DNA from: Imbricaverruca yamaguchii
Taxonomy: Eukaryota > Arthropoda > Thecostraca > Neoverrucidae
Assembly (NCBI GenBank): GCA_034440575.1
Contig: JAOTOL010001599.1
Coordinates: forward strand, 1,706,501 to 1,770,500
Direction: 5' to 3'
DNA: 64,000 nucleotides
The notes beneath the pieces are model-generated. The model was not told the origin of the DNA. It worked only from the letters and a program-made list of their open reading frames with translations, and did no database searches. Within the stretch, counting starts at the first letter, position 1, and the number at the start of each line of letters is the position of its first letter. A program made the translations under genes and the position numbers. This document shows positions 23,188 through 30,175 of this stretch, one piece after another.

Positions 23188-25789
23188 GAATCTGTGGAGG
23201 TATTCCCTGTCACTTTTTTAAGCCTTTATGCCAAGGACTCAAAGGCCCAGAAATTCTTCCATATTATTCCCTTGCTCATTCGAAGATTCAGAGTCCACCT
23301 GGGCTGAACTTCCACGAACTCCAACTGTAGCCTGATGGCGAACTAAGTTTATAGCGGTTTATTCTCAATGCAATCTCGTCATTGCTTCAGCATTACAACT
23401 CTCTTTGCACCAGTTTTTGCTTGATATCAGCACCAAGTCCGCCAAGATGCAGATATCTCCGCTCGGTGTTGAACACCATCTTACCTTGGGGTTGGCGAGG
23501 GGTAAGCTGGGAACACCACGCGACAGAGGGCGGGCTGGCCAGGGGAGAGGTGCAGTGCGTGTCGGGCCGACTGCCGCTGGTCGATGGCGGCTCCCATGTC
23601 CGTGTTGCAGTTCCTGAAGAAGCTGAACCGCCAGGAGCGAGTAGTGGAGGAGGTGAAGATGGTGTTGAAACCCTACTACCACAAGCGCAGCATCACCAAG
23701 GAGCAGTACAAGGAGATCCTCGGCAAGTCGGTCACCAAGGTGAGTGGGCTCCACGTGCAGCCGGTCGTGTCGTATCGGCAGGATTGGTAAGCGCAGAGAT
23801 CACACTTGCTAAGCAGATCACCTGACACAGTCGGAGGTCCACTCGCTTCTCATCACACCGTGTCGGCAGGATTGGTAAGCGCAGTGATCACACTTGCTCA
23901 GCAGATCACCTGGCGCAGTCGGAGGCCCACTCGCTTTTCATCATACCGTATCGGCAGGATTGGTAAGCGCAGTGATCACACCTGCTCGGGAGAATGGCCT
24001 GGTACAGTCGGACCAACCATACCGGCTAACCAGGGTCGGAAGTTTACTGATTTTACCGCTGGTAAAAATCGACAACACTTTCAAACCGTTTTTTACAGGT
24101 GAGTGTTCTGCAAATACTTTGCTTCATCATTTTTCAGATATATCAGATGTTATGTCTGTATTTACAGTAGAGTATCGCGTTCTATGCGTTTATAATACAT
24201 GGAAACGGGCAAAATTAGGGTTGAGAATGTCTCAGGAATGGTAAATATGGCACCAATTCTTTACCTGTTTTCCATTTGCTTTGTCGGGTTTTTACCGGTA
24301 AAAACTGGTTGTTGTGGCAAAGGTAGTTTTTTTTCCGGTAAAACCCGAACCCTACAGCTAACCCACATCAAAAGTATGTTTTCGTGTAGATACCACTACA
24401 AGTTGCATGTAAGCATCCGATCCATTTGTCATGTGTTTGAATCCTTAATTGCGTTCTGCTGTACCATCTCAAGCTTTGAGGGTTTCACTAATTACGGCCT
24501 GTTTTTCTGACGATCTACTCGTCAATTTCATCCAAATATTTTCTTTGAAGCATCTGAATTATTTGTTCGACCAGATGTATTTATGGCGGCGCCTTTGGCA
24601 CCGGTGCGCTTCCGGTGCTGGTGTGCCCCCCGCTACGCCAAGTGTACGGACGGCGACCACGTCGTCACCGTTCGCTTCCGACAGTGGGGTGTTGCTACCA
24701 GGTCTCGTGCCAGGAGTGCACTATCACAGCCTTCCGCGCTCGTTAACCAACGCTCGCAACGGTGCAGGGCGCTGGCGAAATCGCCACGCAAAAAGCTGCA
24801 GGCTGAGTAAATATCGATAACAACTCACGACTGGCTGTTTTTCGATGCTTCATTCTTGCTGTTACGGCCGTTCTGAATGGAGAACACGTGTCTCATGTTC
24901 GTCGTGCTCCTGGTGGACTGTGGGAAGATGGAAGCGCCATCTGTCTCGGAGCGGGCGAACGCCATTGGGAGCCTGAGTATTACTTGTATAATGTGGCACA
25001 GTTCGCACACCAGATGCTGCTGGTCCCCAGTACAAGGCTTTTCCAACGCTCTTGGTGCTGGCTCCTCGCAGTTCTACGCCAAGTTCATGTATCCAAATTG
25101 TGTTGCGCTAAGCTGTTCGGCCCTTCTCTTGACTGCATTGTGAAAAGGGTTGACACACCCAAAACCCTAATAAACAAACAGACTGCATTGTGCATGGTAA
25201 GCAACATTTGCTGCACTGTCTGCGGTGCACTCAAGCGCAACGCGGCACTGTACTCAGCGTCACACAGTCGTGCTCCCGTACACGTGCACAGTGTTACGAT
25301 CTGACGGTCTAACTTGGTGGTCTATTTGCCCGTGAAAAGTATGTTGCACTGAACAGTTGGGAATTTATCACATAAGGTGTGAAGTTATGTTTGTTTGTTT
25401 GTTTATTGTGTGGTTCATGGCGCACTTTTTGCACATTCACGGCTAATGGCGCCGCCCACTGTTTCGCCGTTGGGTCGCGGGATCGGGAAATGTTCCGAGT
25501 GATGCGAGTGTTGAACCCGGGACCTTTGGTATCTAGAGCTCAACGCTACCTACTCGACAACCCCCGCTCCAAGAAGTTAGATGCAATTACATATAGCAAT
25601 CATTGCCGTGCACTCTACAATTGTCGCACTCAGTTACCAGCCACGGAACCTTGGGGCGTAGCACTGAGCAACCGTTTTCCACAGATATGCCACAGCAAGT
25701 CAGGCGAGATCAACCCGCAAAAGATCCAGTCGCTTGTGATTGGCTACGTGACCAAGTTCAAATACGTCAACAAGAGGGCGGCCAGGTGA
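3229..25789 (+). CDS. PHRF1: PHRF1, PHD and RING finger protein (12-exon gene model)
   Basis: Seen: exons at 3229-3337, 4113-4333, 4947-5093, 7389-7556, 8164-8343, 12548-12745, 13746-13835, 14842-18435, 19018-19468, 21259-21356, 23611-23739 and 25685-25789. All introns are GT..AG and all phases agree, giving about 1,829 residues; the human protein is about 1,650. Order: acidic N-terminus, RING (about 78-118), PHD (158-202), basic linker, Arg/Ser-rich centre, DPFDPTGS block near 1,540, SRI-like C-terminus (1,753-1,829). Family knowledge: PHRF1 is a nuclear E3 ubiquitin ligase, its PHD reads methylated histone H3K36, and its C-terminus binds phosphorylated RNA polymerase II tail; roles in TGF-beta signalling and end-joining repair are reported in mammals. 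No in-frame stop breaks it. The least certain junctions are the start exon and the exon 5 donor. No AATAAA is visible soon after the stop. Confidence 0.9.
3338..4112 (+). other. PHRF1 intron 1
   Basis: GT..AG intron in phase 1. AT-rich, with no repeat, exon or element that I recognise. Confidence 0.6.
4113..4333 (+). CDS. PHRF1: PHRF1 exon 2: acidic stretch and first part of RING finger
   Basis: Acceptor CCGCCCCAG ends at 4112 (a CAG three bases later is an equally framed alternative). After an Asp/Glu run and a Ser-rich stretch comes the RING: Cys-Pro-Ile-Cys at residues 78-81, then Cys96, His98 and Cys101. The next zinc-ligand position reads His104 in Cys-Leu-Asp-His, where human PHRF1 has Cys as I recall it. 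The exon ends in Glu-Trp-Ala-Lys at the donor AAG|GTGGGA, phase 0. The match to the PHRF1 RING is clear. Confidence 0.93.
4334..4946 (+). other. PHRF1 intron 2 with duplicated acceptor at its end
   Basis: Intron that splits the RING finger, phase 0. AT-rich body with nothing recognised. The last 35 bp contain two copies of an acceptor plus exon start: TTGCAGAGCGTGACTACG at 4913-4930 and TTGCAGAACGTGACCACG at 4941-4958. Only the second keeps the reading frame and the family sequence. Confidence 0.65.
4947..5093 (+). CDS. PHRF1: PHRF1 exon 3: end of RING, linker, first PHD cysteine
   Basis: Acceptor TGTTGCAG ends at 4946. The exon opens with Asn-Val-Thr-Thr-Cys-Pro-Val-Asp-Arg, the final RING loop in which Asp stands in the last metal-ligand position, as in the human protein. 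It continues through a basic linker to Glu-Asp-Pro-Thr-Tyr-Cys-Glu, where Cys158 is the first PHD ligand. Donor GAG|GTGGGC, phase 0. A near copy of the acceptor and exon start lies 28 bp upstream. Confidence 0.93.
5225..5885. repeat. 53-bp tandem array, about 12 copies, intron 3
   Basis: The unit contains GCTGTTGGTGGTTGTGGCTG and TTATCACGGCCAATGGG. Copies vary at several sites and the later ones are more diverged. The array begins about 130 bp after the exon 3 donor. Confidence 0.9.
5886..6590. other. Intron 3 middle
   Basis: Mostly unique sequence. The short phrase GCGTCCTAAAGCCCAAATAC near 5,935 resembles 22,850-22,870 and may be the 3' tail of a short interspersed repeat. Nothing else is recognised. 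Confidence 0.35.
6591..7388 (+). repeat. Array of 14 acceptor-like units leading into the PHD exon
   Basis: The sequence CAG followed by GTGTGTGGCCGCTGTGAC occurs with CAG at 6591, 6655, 6721, 6788, 6854, 6909, 6975, 7030, 7092, 7158, 7212, 7276, 7331 and 7386 (a few copies have one or two changes). The last is the real exon 4 acceptor. Spacing alternates between 54-55 and 62-67 bp because an 11-12 bp block is present or absent. The copy at 7030 carries further into the exon (to the codons for the Leu-Leu-Cys part of the PHD), so the unit derives from the exon edge itself. Confidence 0.93.
7389..7556 (+). CDS. PHRF1: PHRF1 exon 4: PHD finger
   Basis: Acceptor GCTGTGCAG ends at 7388. The exon supplies the other seven ligands of a Cys4-His-Cys3 PHD finger: Cys161, Cys173, Cys176, His181, Cys184, Cys199 and Cys202. 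The core reads [11 protein letters not shown] and ends Trp-Phe-Cys-Pro-Glu-Cys, nearly identical to vertebrate PHRF1. All ligands are present, so histone binding is plausible. Donor GAAGAG|GTCAGT, phase 0. The acceptor is preceded by 13 degenerate copies of itself. Confidence 0.95.
7557..7870 (+). repeat. 95-bp repeats carrying donor-like sites, start of intron 4
   Basis: Three copies begin near 7576, 7672 and 7767. Each opens with AGCGATTGTAAAGGTGAGTA or a near variant, so the donor-like AAAGGTGAGTA (or AAAGGTCAGTA) recurs every 95 bp just after the true donor GAAGAG|GTCAGTAGT. The third copy is degenerate. Confidence 0.85.
8164..8343 (+). CDS. PHRF1: PHRF1 exon 5: post-PHD helical linker
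   Basis: Acceptor TCTCTGTCAG ends at 8163. The first residues (Val-Gly-Val-Ser-Gln-Glu-Glu-Leu) and the later Arg-Thr-Arg-Leu-Ser-Glu-Arg-Ile ... Arg-Asn-Arg match the conserved basic segment after the PHD of PHRF1. The start and frame are firm. The end is less so: the best phase-0 donor is CTG|GTGATG at 8344, a weak site that lies inside an 87-bp tandem repeat and is therefore itself copied downstream. Confidence 0.8.
8303..8559 (+). repeat. 87-bp repeat spanning the exon 5 / intron 5 junction
   Basis: Copies start at 8303, 8390 and 8477. Each contains CACTCTGGTGATG (or CAGTCTGGTGATG), the inferred donor. The first copy includes the last 41 bases of exon 5. A fourth copy lies 3.4 kb downstream at about 11,926-12,010. 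Confidence 0.85.
8560..8770. repeat. Degenerate AT-rich repeats, intron 5
   Basis: The phrase GGAGTGTATAAT or a close variant recurs four to five times at roughly 30-45 bp spacing. The first of these, followed by TTTTTTGGCTTGCCAAAG, recurs before the remote repeat copy at 11,866, suggesting that the two loci were duplicated together. Confidence 0.6.
8771..11865. other. Intron 5 body, nothing recognised
   Basis: AT-rich intronic sequence. Open frames are short and without domain similarity. I looked for the exon that would encode the 40-residue block found in vertebrate PHRF1 at this point and did not find it. Confidence 0.4.
11866..12015 (+). repeat. Remote copy of the exon 5 junction repeat
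   Basis: A GGAGTGTATAATTCTTTGG phrase is followed by a single copy of the 87-bp unit (CCAGTCTGGTGATG, GACTGCAGCCTGACACCTCA). It matches the third copy at 8,477-8,559 best. It contains a donor-like CTG|GTGATG but is not needed for the gene model. Confidence 0.8.
12154..12180. repeat. (TA)n microsatellite
   Basis: Uninterrupted TA dinucleotide run of about 13 units in intron 5. Confidence 0.95.
12548..12745 (+). CDS. PHRF1: PHRF1 exon 6: Lys/Arg-rich linker
   Basis: Acceptor GCGGACAG ends at 12547; donor ACT|GTGAGT begins at 12746. Both are phase 0, giving 66 residues. After a Ser/Ala-rich start comes a Thr-Pro-Ala-Cys-Arg-Arg-Lys motif and then a long Lys/Arg run, matching the basic stretch that follows Leu-Thr-Pro-Arg-Thr-Pro-Ala in vertebrate PHRF1. 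The basic run is a likely nuclear localisation signal. The roughly 40 residues that vertebrates have just before this motif are absent here. Confidence 0.85.
12746..13745 (+). other. PHRF1 intron 6
   Basis: GT..AG, phase 0. Unique sequence for most of its length, then an 11-bp minisatellite close to the acceptor of exon 7. Confidence 0.6.
13518..13697. repeat. 11-bp minisatellite, about 16 copies
   Basis: The unit is close to GACCATCCGGT; copies differ mainly in the last four bases and keep the 11-bp phase with one slip near 13,580. It ends about 50 bp before the exon 7 acceptor. Confidence 0.85.
13746..13835 (+). CDS. PHRF1: PHRF1 exon 7: short basic exon
   Basis: A 90-nt phase 0-0 exon between acceptor CATTTTCCAG (ends 13745) and donor CAG|GTGGGT. 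It codes for 30 residues with Pro-Pro-Gln near the start and Arg-Leu-Leu-Ala-Ile-Arg-Arg near the end. This resembles the short Arg-rich segment that precedes the LFG motif region in other PHRF1 proteins. The support is splice signals, phase and position more than similarity. Confidence 0.7.
13836..14841 (+). other. PHRF1 intron 7, with an exon-like segment
   Basis: Unique sequence. The only notable segment is 13,983-14,043, bounded by TCGTTGCAG and CTC|GTAAGT, with an open frame. At 61 nt it would break the reading frame into exon 8, so I do not include it in the coding model. Confidence 0.5.
14842..18435 (+). CDS. PHRF1: PHRF1 exon 8: giant central exon with Arg/Ser-rich domain
   Basis: A 1,198-codon open exon between acceptor TTTGCCGGCAG (ends 14841) and donor TTG|GTGAGT. 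Near the start, Leu-His-Leu-Phe-Gly, then [13 protein letters not shown], match conserved PHRF1 blocks. The middle is Ala/Pro-rich, then Arg/Ser-rich (about 16,500-18,050). Within it, at about 17,110-17,500, are some five imperfect 78-bp coding repeats, each 26 residues with Ser-Pro-Pro-Pro-Lys, Lys-Lys-Lys-Arg and Ser-Pro-Ser-Pro. Near the end Tyr-Asp-Pro-Phe-Asp-Pro-Thr-Gly-Ser is a hallmark of PHRF1. GC is very high, so all shadow frames stay open over long stretches. Confidence 0.93.
18436..19017 (+). other. PHRF1 intron 8
   Basis: GT..AG, phase 0. Contains a triple TGGGCAGAAC repeat near 18,780-18,810 and nothing else recognised. Confidence 0.6.
19018..19468 (+). CDS. PHRF1: PHRF1 exon 9: acidic Glu-Ala repeat and DLFGTE motif
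   Basis: Acceptor CTGTACAG ends at 19017; donor GCGAG|GTGAGT leaves a phase-1 codon that exon 10 completes. It codes for 150 residues. A hexanucleotide run coding alternating Glu and Ala (about 19,230-19,320) is likely length-variable. It is followed by Phe-Asp-Asp-Leu-Phe-Gly-Thr-Glu, which corresponds to the Ser-Ile-Phe-Gly-Thr-Glu of vertebrate PHRF1. Confidence 0.85.
19735..19930 (-). mobile_element. Probable tRNA-derived SINE
   Basis: Read on the minus strand from about 19,926, the sequence has an A-box-like GGCGTCAGTGAGCC and, about 35 bp on, a B-box-like AGGTTCAATTCTG, the pattern of a tRNA-derived RNA polymerase III promoter. No convincing acceptor stem or anticodon loop, so a SINE rather than a tRNA gene. 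Ends and target duplication are not clear. Confidence 0.45.
20150..20850. repeat. 41-bp tandem array, about 17 copies, intron 9
   Basis: The unit reads as CTGTACCGTGTGACCTCGGT followed by CCTTGTCACACCTGGTCTCCG. Copies are very alike, which points to recent expansion or active homogenisation. Flanking sequence on both sides contains degenerate partial units (19,960-20,150 and 20,850-20,960). Confidence 0.93.
21259..21356 (+). CDS. PHRF1: PHRF1 exon 10
   Basis: A 98-nt exon between acceptor TGTGCTGCAG (ends 21258) and donor AAG|GTCAGT. Two bases complete the split codon from exon 9 (Val) and the exon ends in phase 0 with Val-Lys-Glu-Lys. That leads directly into the Phe-Leu-Lys-Lys of exon 11, mirroring the Lys-rich approach to the SRI-like module in other PHRF1 proteins. 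It is too short to recognise alone; phase and continuity with exon 11 are the main support. Confidence 0.8.
21470..22830 (+). mobile_element. I-clade LINE remnant with RNase H domain
   Basis: Lies in PHRF1 intron 10. Degenerate frames show, in order, the end of a reverse transcriptase ORF (Leu-Asn-Tyr-Ala-Cys-Tyr-Val-Tyr-Asp and Thr-Gly-Ala-Phe-Arg-Thr-Thr-Pro), an RNase H domain (Phe-Thr-Asp-Gly-Ser-Lys-Thr near 21,995 and Trp-Val-Pro-Ser-His-Val-Gly near 22,285), and a His/Cys-rich tail with Arg-Thr-Gly-His-Thr. RNase H after the reverse transcriptase is typical of I-clade elements. Stops and frameshifts make it inactive. Confidence 0.8.
23114..23184. repeat. (TA)n microsatellite
   Basis: About 35 uninterrupted TA units in intron 10, flanked on both sides by ACCTGAATCT. 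Confidence 0.97.
23611..23739 (+). CDS. PHRF1: PHRF1 exon 11: SRI-like domain, first part
   Basis: Acceptor TGTTGCAG ends at 23610; donor AAG|GTGAGT. The 43 residues contain [13 protein letters not shown] and Thr-Lys-Glu-Gln-Tyr-Lys-Glu-Ile-Leu, closely matching the C-terminal module of PHRF1. In the family this region binds the phosphorylated C-terminal tail of RNA polymerase II. Tandem copies of an 88-bp unit start within 30 bp of the donor. Confidence 0.95.
23765..24000 (+). repeat. 88-bp tandem repeat, 3 copies, start of intron 11
   Basis: Each copy contains TCGGCAGGATTGGTAAGCGC and GATCACACTTGCT. The unit holds a CAG acceptor-like site five bases before a GGTAAGC donor-like site. The first copy starts about 30 bp after the exon 11 donor. 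Confidence 0.85.
24001..25387. other. Intron 11 body, nothing recognised
   Basis: Mixed-composition intronic sequence without a recognisable exon or element. Open frames of 70-140 codons have no domain similarity that I can see. Confidence 0.4.
25388..25572 (-). mobile_element. tRNA-derived SINE with (AAAC)n tail
   Basis: On the minus strand it begins GGGGTTGTCGAGTAGGTAGC (A-box region) and has a B box GGGTTCAACAC (plus-strand 25,508-25,518), then ends in an (AAAC)n tail seen on the plus strand as GTTTGTTTGTTTGTTTA. A possible imperfect target duplication is GAAGTTATG on the left and GAAGTTAGA on the right. It sits 110 bp before the last PHRF1 exon. Confidence 0.7.
25685..25789 (+). CDS. PHRF1: PHRF1 exon 12: SRI-like domain end and stop
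   Basis: Acceptor TTTTCCACAG ends at 25684. The exon begins [11 protein letters not shown], an almost invariant PHRF1 block, and ends at TGA 25787-25789 after a short Lys/Arg tail. The stop lies where the family protein normally ends, though the tail after the domain is shorter than in human. No AATAAA is visible within several hundred bases downstream. Confidence 0.95.
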   Translation: MCHSKSGEINPQKIQSLVIGYVTKFKYVNKRAAR

Positions 25790-26039
25790 CTATTGTGATG
25801 TATTTATGTGTGAATTATTACACAGTTTTCGTGATGCAAACCTGAACTGGGTGTTCGCTGCTGAGGTTGGCACTTGTCGATGTTTTCATCGTCGAACATG
25901 ACCGTTACTATCGAGTAGACATAGATGCAATGTGATTATTTCCGTGTCGTCTCTTTCCTCCCCTTGCGTGCGGTCAGATAACCTGGCTGGTAGTCCTTGT
26001 TGGAAGTGATGCTTCCACTCTGCTTGTACACGCCAAAAC
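25790..26039. other. 3' flank of PHRF1
   Basis: Presumed 3' untranslated region. I see no AATAAA or ATTAAA, so the polyadenylation site is not placed. Confidence 0.4.
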
Positions 26040-26315
26040 GAAAAATACACAGATGAAGATAATGCCGATGTGTAGGTCCAGACATGGCAACATCGAGAAA
26101 TACACAGATGTAAATAATGCTGATGTGTACCTGCAGACATGGCAACATCGAGAAATACACAGATGTAGATAATGCTGATGTGTAGCTGCAGACATGGCAA
26201 CATCGAGTAATACACAGATGTAGATAATGCTGATGTGTAGCTGCAGACATGGCAACATCGAGCAATACACAGATGCAGATAATGCTGATGTGTAGGTGCA
26301 GACATGGGAACATCG
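26040..26315. repeat. 55-bp tandem array, 5 copies
   Basis: The unit contains ATACACAGATGTAGATAATG and GCTGCAGACATGGCAACATC. Copies are about 90% alike by eye. Confidence 0.92.
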
Positions 26316-26699
26316 AGAGGGCGGCTCATCGCTCACCAGAATCTGGATATATTTTACCATTATCCCCGTGGCCGTTACATAACGTAATTTTTGCACTTAG
26401 GAATTTTGCACCGTTGTACTTAGGAATTTTATTTCCTCTATATTATGATAATTCCTACACGAGTATGTCTTTCCTTGCATGCTATGCACATGGCAGGAGT
26501 GAGAATAACGAAAGAGCCGATGCCCATACAGATTTCGGTGTACATGGAAGCATGAGCTCAAGTTTGAAGTAGGCGGTTCCTTAATTTCACCTCCAAGTGA
26601 GAAAAATTAGACTATAGTTTTCTGGGGAGTACATTGTTCTGGACACCAGAAATCCAGGAATGACCCAGTTTTCCAGCCATGGGCATGACCTTGCTCTGG
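26316..26699. other. Unique sequence, nothing recognised
   Basis: No repeat or coding signal seen. Confidence 0.35.
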
Positions 26700-27080
26700 G
26701 CGTACACGGTGTGATCCCGCCGTGAGCGGAGCAGTGTCACCGTGGCACGAGGGGGCGCCGCGCCAGTGCCGCGGCAGGGGCGGGGGAGGCGAGATGTCAT
26801 CGGCCTGCGGTGGGGACCGTCCTGCACTCGGCCGCCGGGACGATTTATCAACACCGCCGCGACCGTCGTCCCGGCCGGCGGACGCACCACAAATCACCAG
26901 GTCAACTATGCAGCGCACGCGCGCAAAAACGGCGCGCCGCCGGCCGAACGGCGCGCCGACCCGCTGCGACGTCTTTGTACGGCCGGCGCGCCACAATGCA
27001 GCGATGATAAATAGCGTCAGAGACGTTGGCGGCGCGGCCGCGTTTTTGCGCGCGACAAGTTATGAGTGTTTCGGCGACGA
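26700..27080. other. CpG-dense island
   Basis: Dense CpG with many GCGCGC and GGCCGG words between AT-richer flanks. Open frames on both strands are a by-product of composition. Could be a promoter or regulatory island; no TATA box or coding exon is identifiable. Confidence 0.5.
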
Positions 27081-28016
27081 ATGCAGGGCGCCGCTGGGTG
27101 CTCGCGCGACTGGCGGCCACCATGTTTTTTTCCCCGAGGTCGCGCTCCCTAGAACGGATGGCGCAGGAGACGGGGGGCGTGACTCCCGACAGCGCCACAT
27201 GGACTTTTATGAGCGGGTGTTTTGTGCGTTGTTTGTGTCGGCGTGCAAGGGACCAACAGGCATTCAGTTCTGGGGACCGGGCTATTTGGTGGCGATGCGT
27301 TCGAGATGTTCCCAGTTTGCGTTTTTTTGCCTCGTGTGTATGCACCGGCCCGGCAGAGGGCAAGGCCCTCAGCACGTGAAACTTATTCGAGCGTTACCAA
27401 GGCTCAAGGGTACGGGTGCAGTATTTCAGAGATGAGAGTGAGGGGCATGCCTTTAAGTTCTGTAAGTACCACTTCTACCCTGAATCGCAAACTGCTTTCT
27501 TGACCACGTAGGTATAAGTGCTGAATGCAAAATTATGCTAACTTAATAAAGAAAATATTAATCCTGAACAGAACCAGAACGTGTCCACAGTAAAAGCCAA
27601 CGAGGTCTACCAAGGTTGAACATTAGCCGAAGGCATGCTTATTTGTCATTATGCTCACCATACGCCAGCGATTCTTACCCGTTTTACCTTAGTGCTCAGC
27701 TCTCGACTTGTATTTAAGATTCGAATATCCGATGCCAAAACCATGGTCATTGAGGTAATGTGCGACGAGAGAGCAATGCTTCGCGCGAATCTACGCAAGA
27801 AGGCATCTATCTACGCAAGGCACTCCATCATCATTTGTCGTGGAGACAAATGATGATGAACAGAAGATTGCACATTGAATAGATGCAGAATACTGAACAT
27901 CTTTGATCGGCCCGGAGCGTTGAATGGCGCGACTGACAGCCGACACAGCGGGCGCAGTCGCTGATTGCCTGCTCCTACGTAGTCTAATTACGTGTCCTAC
28001 GCTGAGGTAGGGGCGA
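27081..28016. other. Unique sequence, nothing recognised
   Basis: No supported gene or element. Just past its right edge a run of 12 G occupies 28,017-28,028. Confidence 0.35.
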
Positions 28017-28039
28017 GGGGGGGGGGGGTACAGCGCGAC

Positions 28040-28310
28040 TACACTGAAGATGGTACAGGACACCTACACTGGTAGTGCTGCGGAGCACTTACACTGGGAG
28101 TGCTATGGGGCACCTACACTGGAAGTAAGGAAACATCTATACTGAAAACGGTACGGGACACCTACACTGAAAGTGGTACGGGACACCTACACTGGGAGCG
28201 ATTCGGGACATCTACACTGGAAGTGCTACGGAACACCTACCCTGGAAACGGCACAAGGATCCTACACTTGAAGTGCAACGGGAAACTTACACTGGAAGCC
28301 GAATAGGAGC
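28040..28310. repeat. 25-bp tandem array, about 11 copies
   Basis: The unit is close to GGGACACCTACACTGGAAGT plus five variable bases. Later copies are more diverged. Confidence 0.88.
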
Positions 28311-28689
28311 CCCGCGCCACAGGGTACTTCGTGCCGAATAATTAAGCCAAGAATGGTACTGAACGGCCACAGTGCATGTGGCGACAGCCAGTTAGGCTAG
28401 GACTGACATGGTACGGCCGCACCTGCAATGGTCCGAAACTAGTGTTGCGAATGCTACTGGCTACCACTACGTCACACCAACTACACGGATGTTAGCACTC
28501 GATTGTTTTAATAAAATACAGCAATTTCTGCACGTTGGACTTCGTGTCTGGCAATAAATGTTTGGGAGCATTGACCACTTGTGACCCCTTTGACCTCTCG
28601 GTGGCTGCGCGAACTAAAGACCGGGCTCTCCTGAAACCCAGATGGACAGAGTACAGCGTTTCTTCTCTTCTGACGCCTGCCCCCGTTAC

Positions 28690-29310
28690 TCTCTGACATC
28701 TGACCTTGACACTTAACCTCGATCCGATCCTTATGCACTCTGACACGTGGTCTTGATACCGTGGAATGCTTGACAGCGATGCCCTCTGACACCCGATCTT
28801 GTTGCCACTGGATACCGGGCTTCGATACTACCCGACACCTGATCTTGATGCCATTTAGCGACTGATCTTGGCAAACTCTTTGACCGTCATACCATCCGAC
28901 GCTTGACATTAAGGCTATCTGAGACCAGACCATGACCTGACACCAGACCTGACACCAGACCTGACACCAGACACCAGACCTATCTGACACCAGACCATGA
29001 CCTGATCCTTGTGCACTCTGGCACCTGTTGTTAATGCCCTCGGACACCAGAGCTCAATATTCTCTTGACACCATATTTTGGTACCACCTGGCACCTACCT
29101 TTGATATCACCTGCACCAGATCCCTATTCTCTCCACCCAATGTTGGTACTGTTTGTTCTTTGCCAATCTATATGTTATACGTCCGTGCCTGTCCACCACT
29201 GCACCTCTCTACCACCTCTTCTTCATGCCATCTGGCACCTGTCTCGATGCTCTCTGTCACGCAAGCATGATACCATCCGACACTTGGCCTTGCCAACATC
29301 TGACATCTGA
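28690..29310. repeat. Degenerate repeats of about 25-30 bp
   Basis: Words such as TGACACCTGATCTTGATGCC and GACACCAGACC recur throughout with irregular spacing; 28,935-28,990 has four close ACACCAGACCTG copies. An old decayed minisatellite. Confidence 0.65.
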
Positions 29311-30060
29311 TGCGTGCAATGTTCCTCTGGAATAATGATACCGTGCTTTGCTCTCGTTAGCTGGAGCTGGTGCGTGCAGCGTTGCACTTCCAGCACCTCA
29401 CTTCCCCGGGGCACCGTCGTTTTCACGCACCAACCCGCCCCACGCATTGCCTCGAGCCCACTGTCCGCATATCGCACCACACGCTGAACGCCGACGGCCA
29501 GATTCCCGCCCGCAAAGCGTAGTCGGTATGGGGCACGCAGGTCAACGGTCAGCGCAATCCTTTGTACTGAGGACGCTATCGTAAATAACCGCCACAATGC
29601 CGGGATGAACCCTCTTCTTGCCCGCAGCGCCAAACATCTCATAAAGGCGGCTTTTTACCGTGACCGCGCCGTTTTTATTGGTCCGCCCTTTAAAGCGCAC
29701 CACCGAGAATGCCATTTAATGCACGGTTCGGGACACAGCGAATGCGAGACGCGCTGTGCTGGCATTCGGTGCCGGCGTGGGTCTGCCCTTCCCAGGCGCC
29801 AGGGACCGAGCGGAGCCCGCACTAGCGTAGGCCGGACCGGACCTGGGGGCGGGGGTCAGGTCCAGTCTCTGCCAGAGTTTGACTCTTAGCCATAATAGCA
29901 TCCAAACCGGATGCCACCTTTCCTAGTGGGGCCAGATACGGTGCATCTGGTGCTCCAGGTGGAGCATCTGGTGTCATGGATGAGGCATATGGTTTCCAGG
30001 CGGTGCTCCGTGTACGGTAGTGTCCTGGTCCTCCGACGGTATGTGGTGTCCCGGTGATCC
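29311..30060. other. Unique sequence, nothing recognised
   Basis: Moderately GC-rich, no supported exon or element. Confidence 0.35.
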
Positions 30061-30118
30061 CTCGCCGGGTCCCAGTGGTGCCAAGGCCAAATGTGTGAAA
30101 ATGAATGGGAAATGCCCG

Positions 30119-30175
30119 ATTTGCATCCGCCAGGTATAAATAGGGGATGTGCTGCTGGGCCGTGGCCAATAAATA
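30119..30175 (+). promoter_or_regulatory. Octamer plus TATA box, possible core promoter
   Basis: ATTTGCAT (octamer, 30,119-30,126) is followed eight bases later by TATAAATAG (30,135-30,143) and then CCAATAAATA (30,166-30,175). A start near 30,165-30,175 would be expected on the plus strand. No coding exon can be assigned downstream. Confidence 0.4.

Noticed and set aside
25388..25572. tRNA gene on the minus strand
   Set aside because: A and B boxes are present, but there is no paired acceptor stem or anticodon arm, and an (AAAC)n tail marks it as a SINE.
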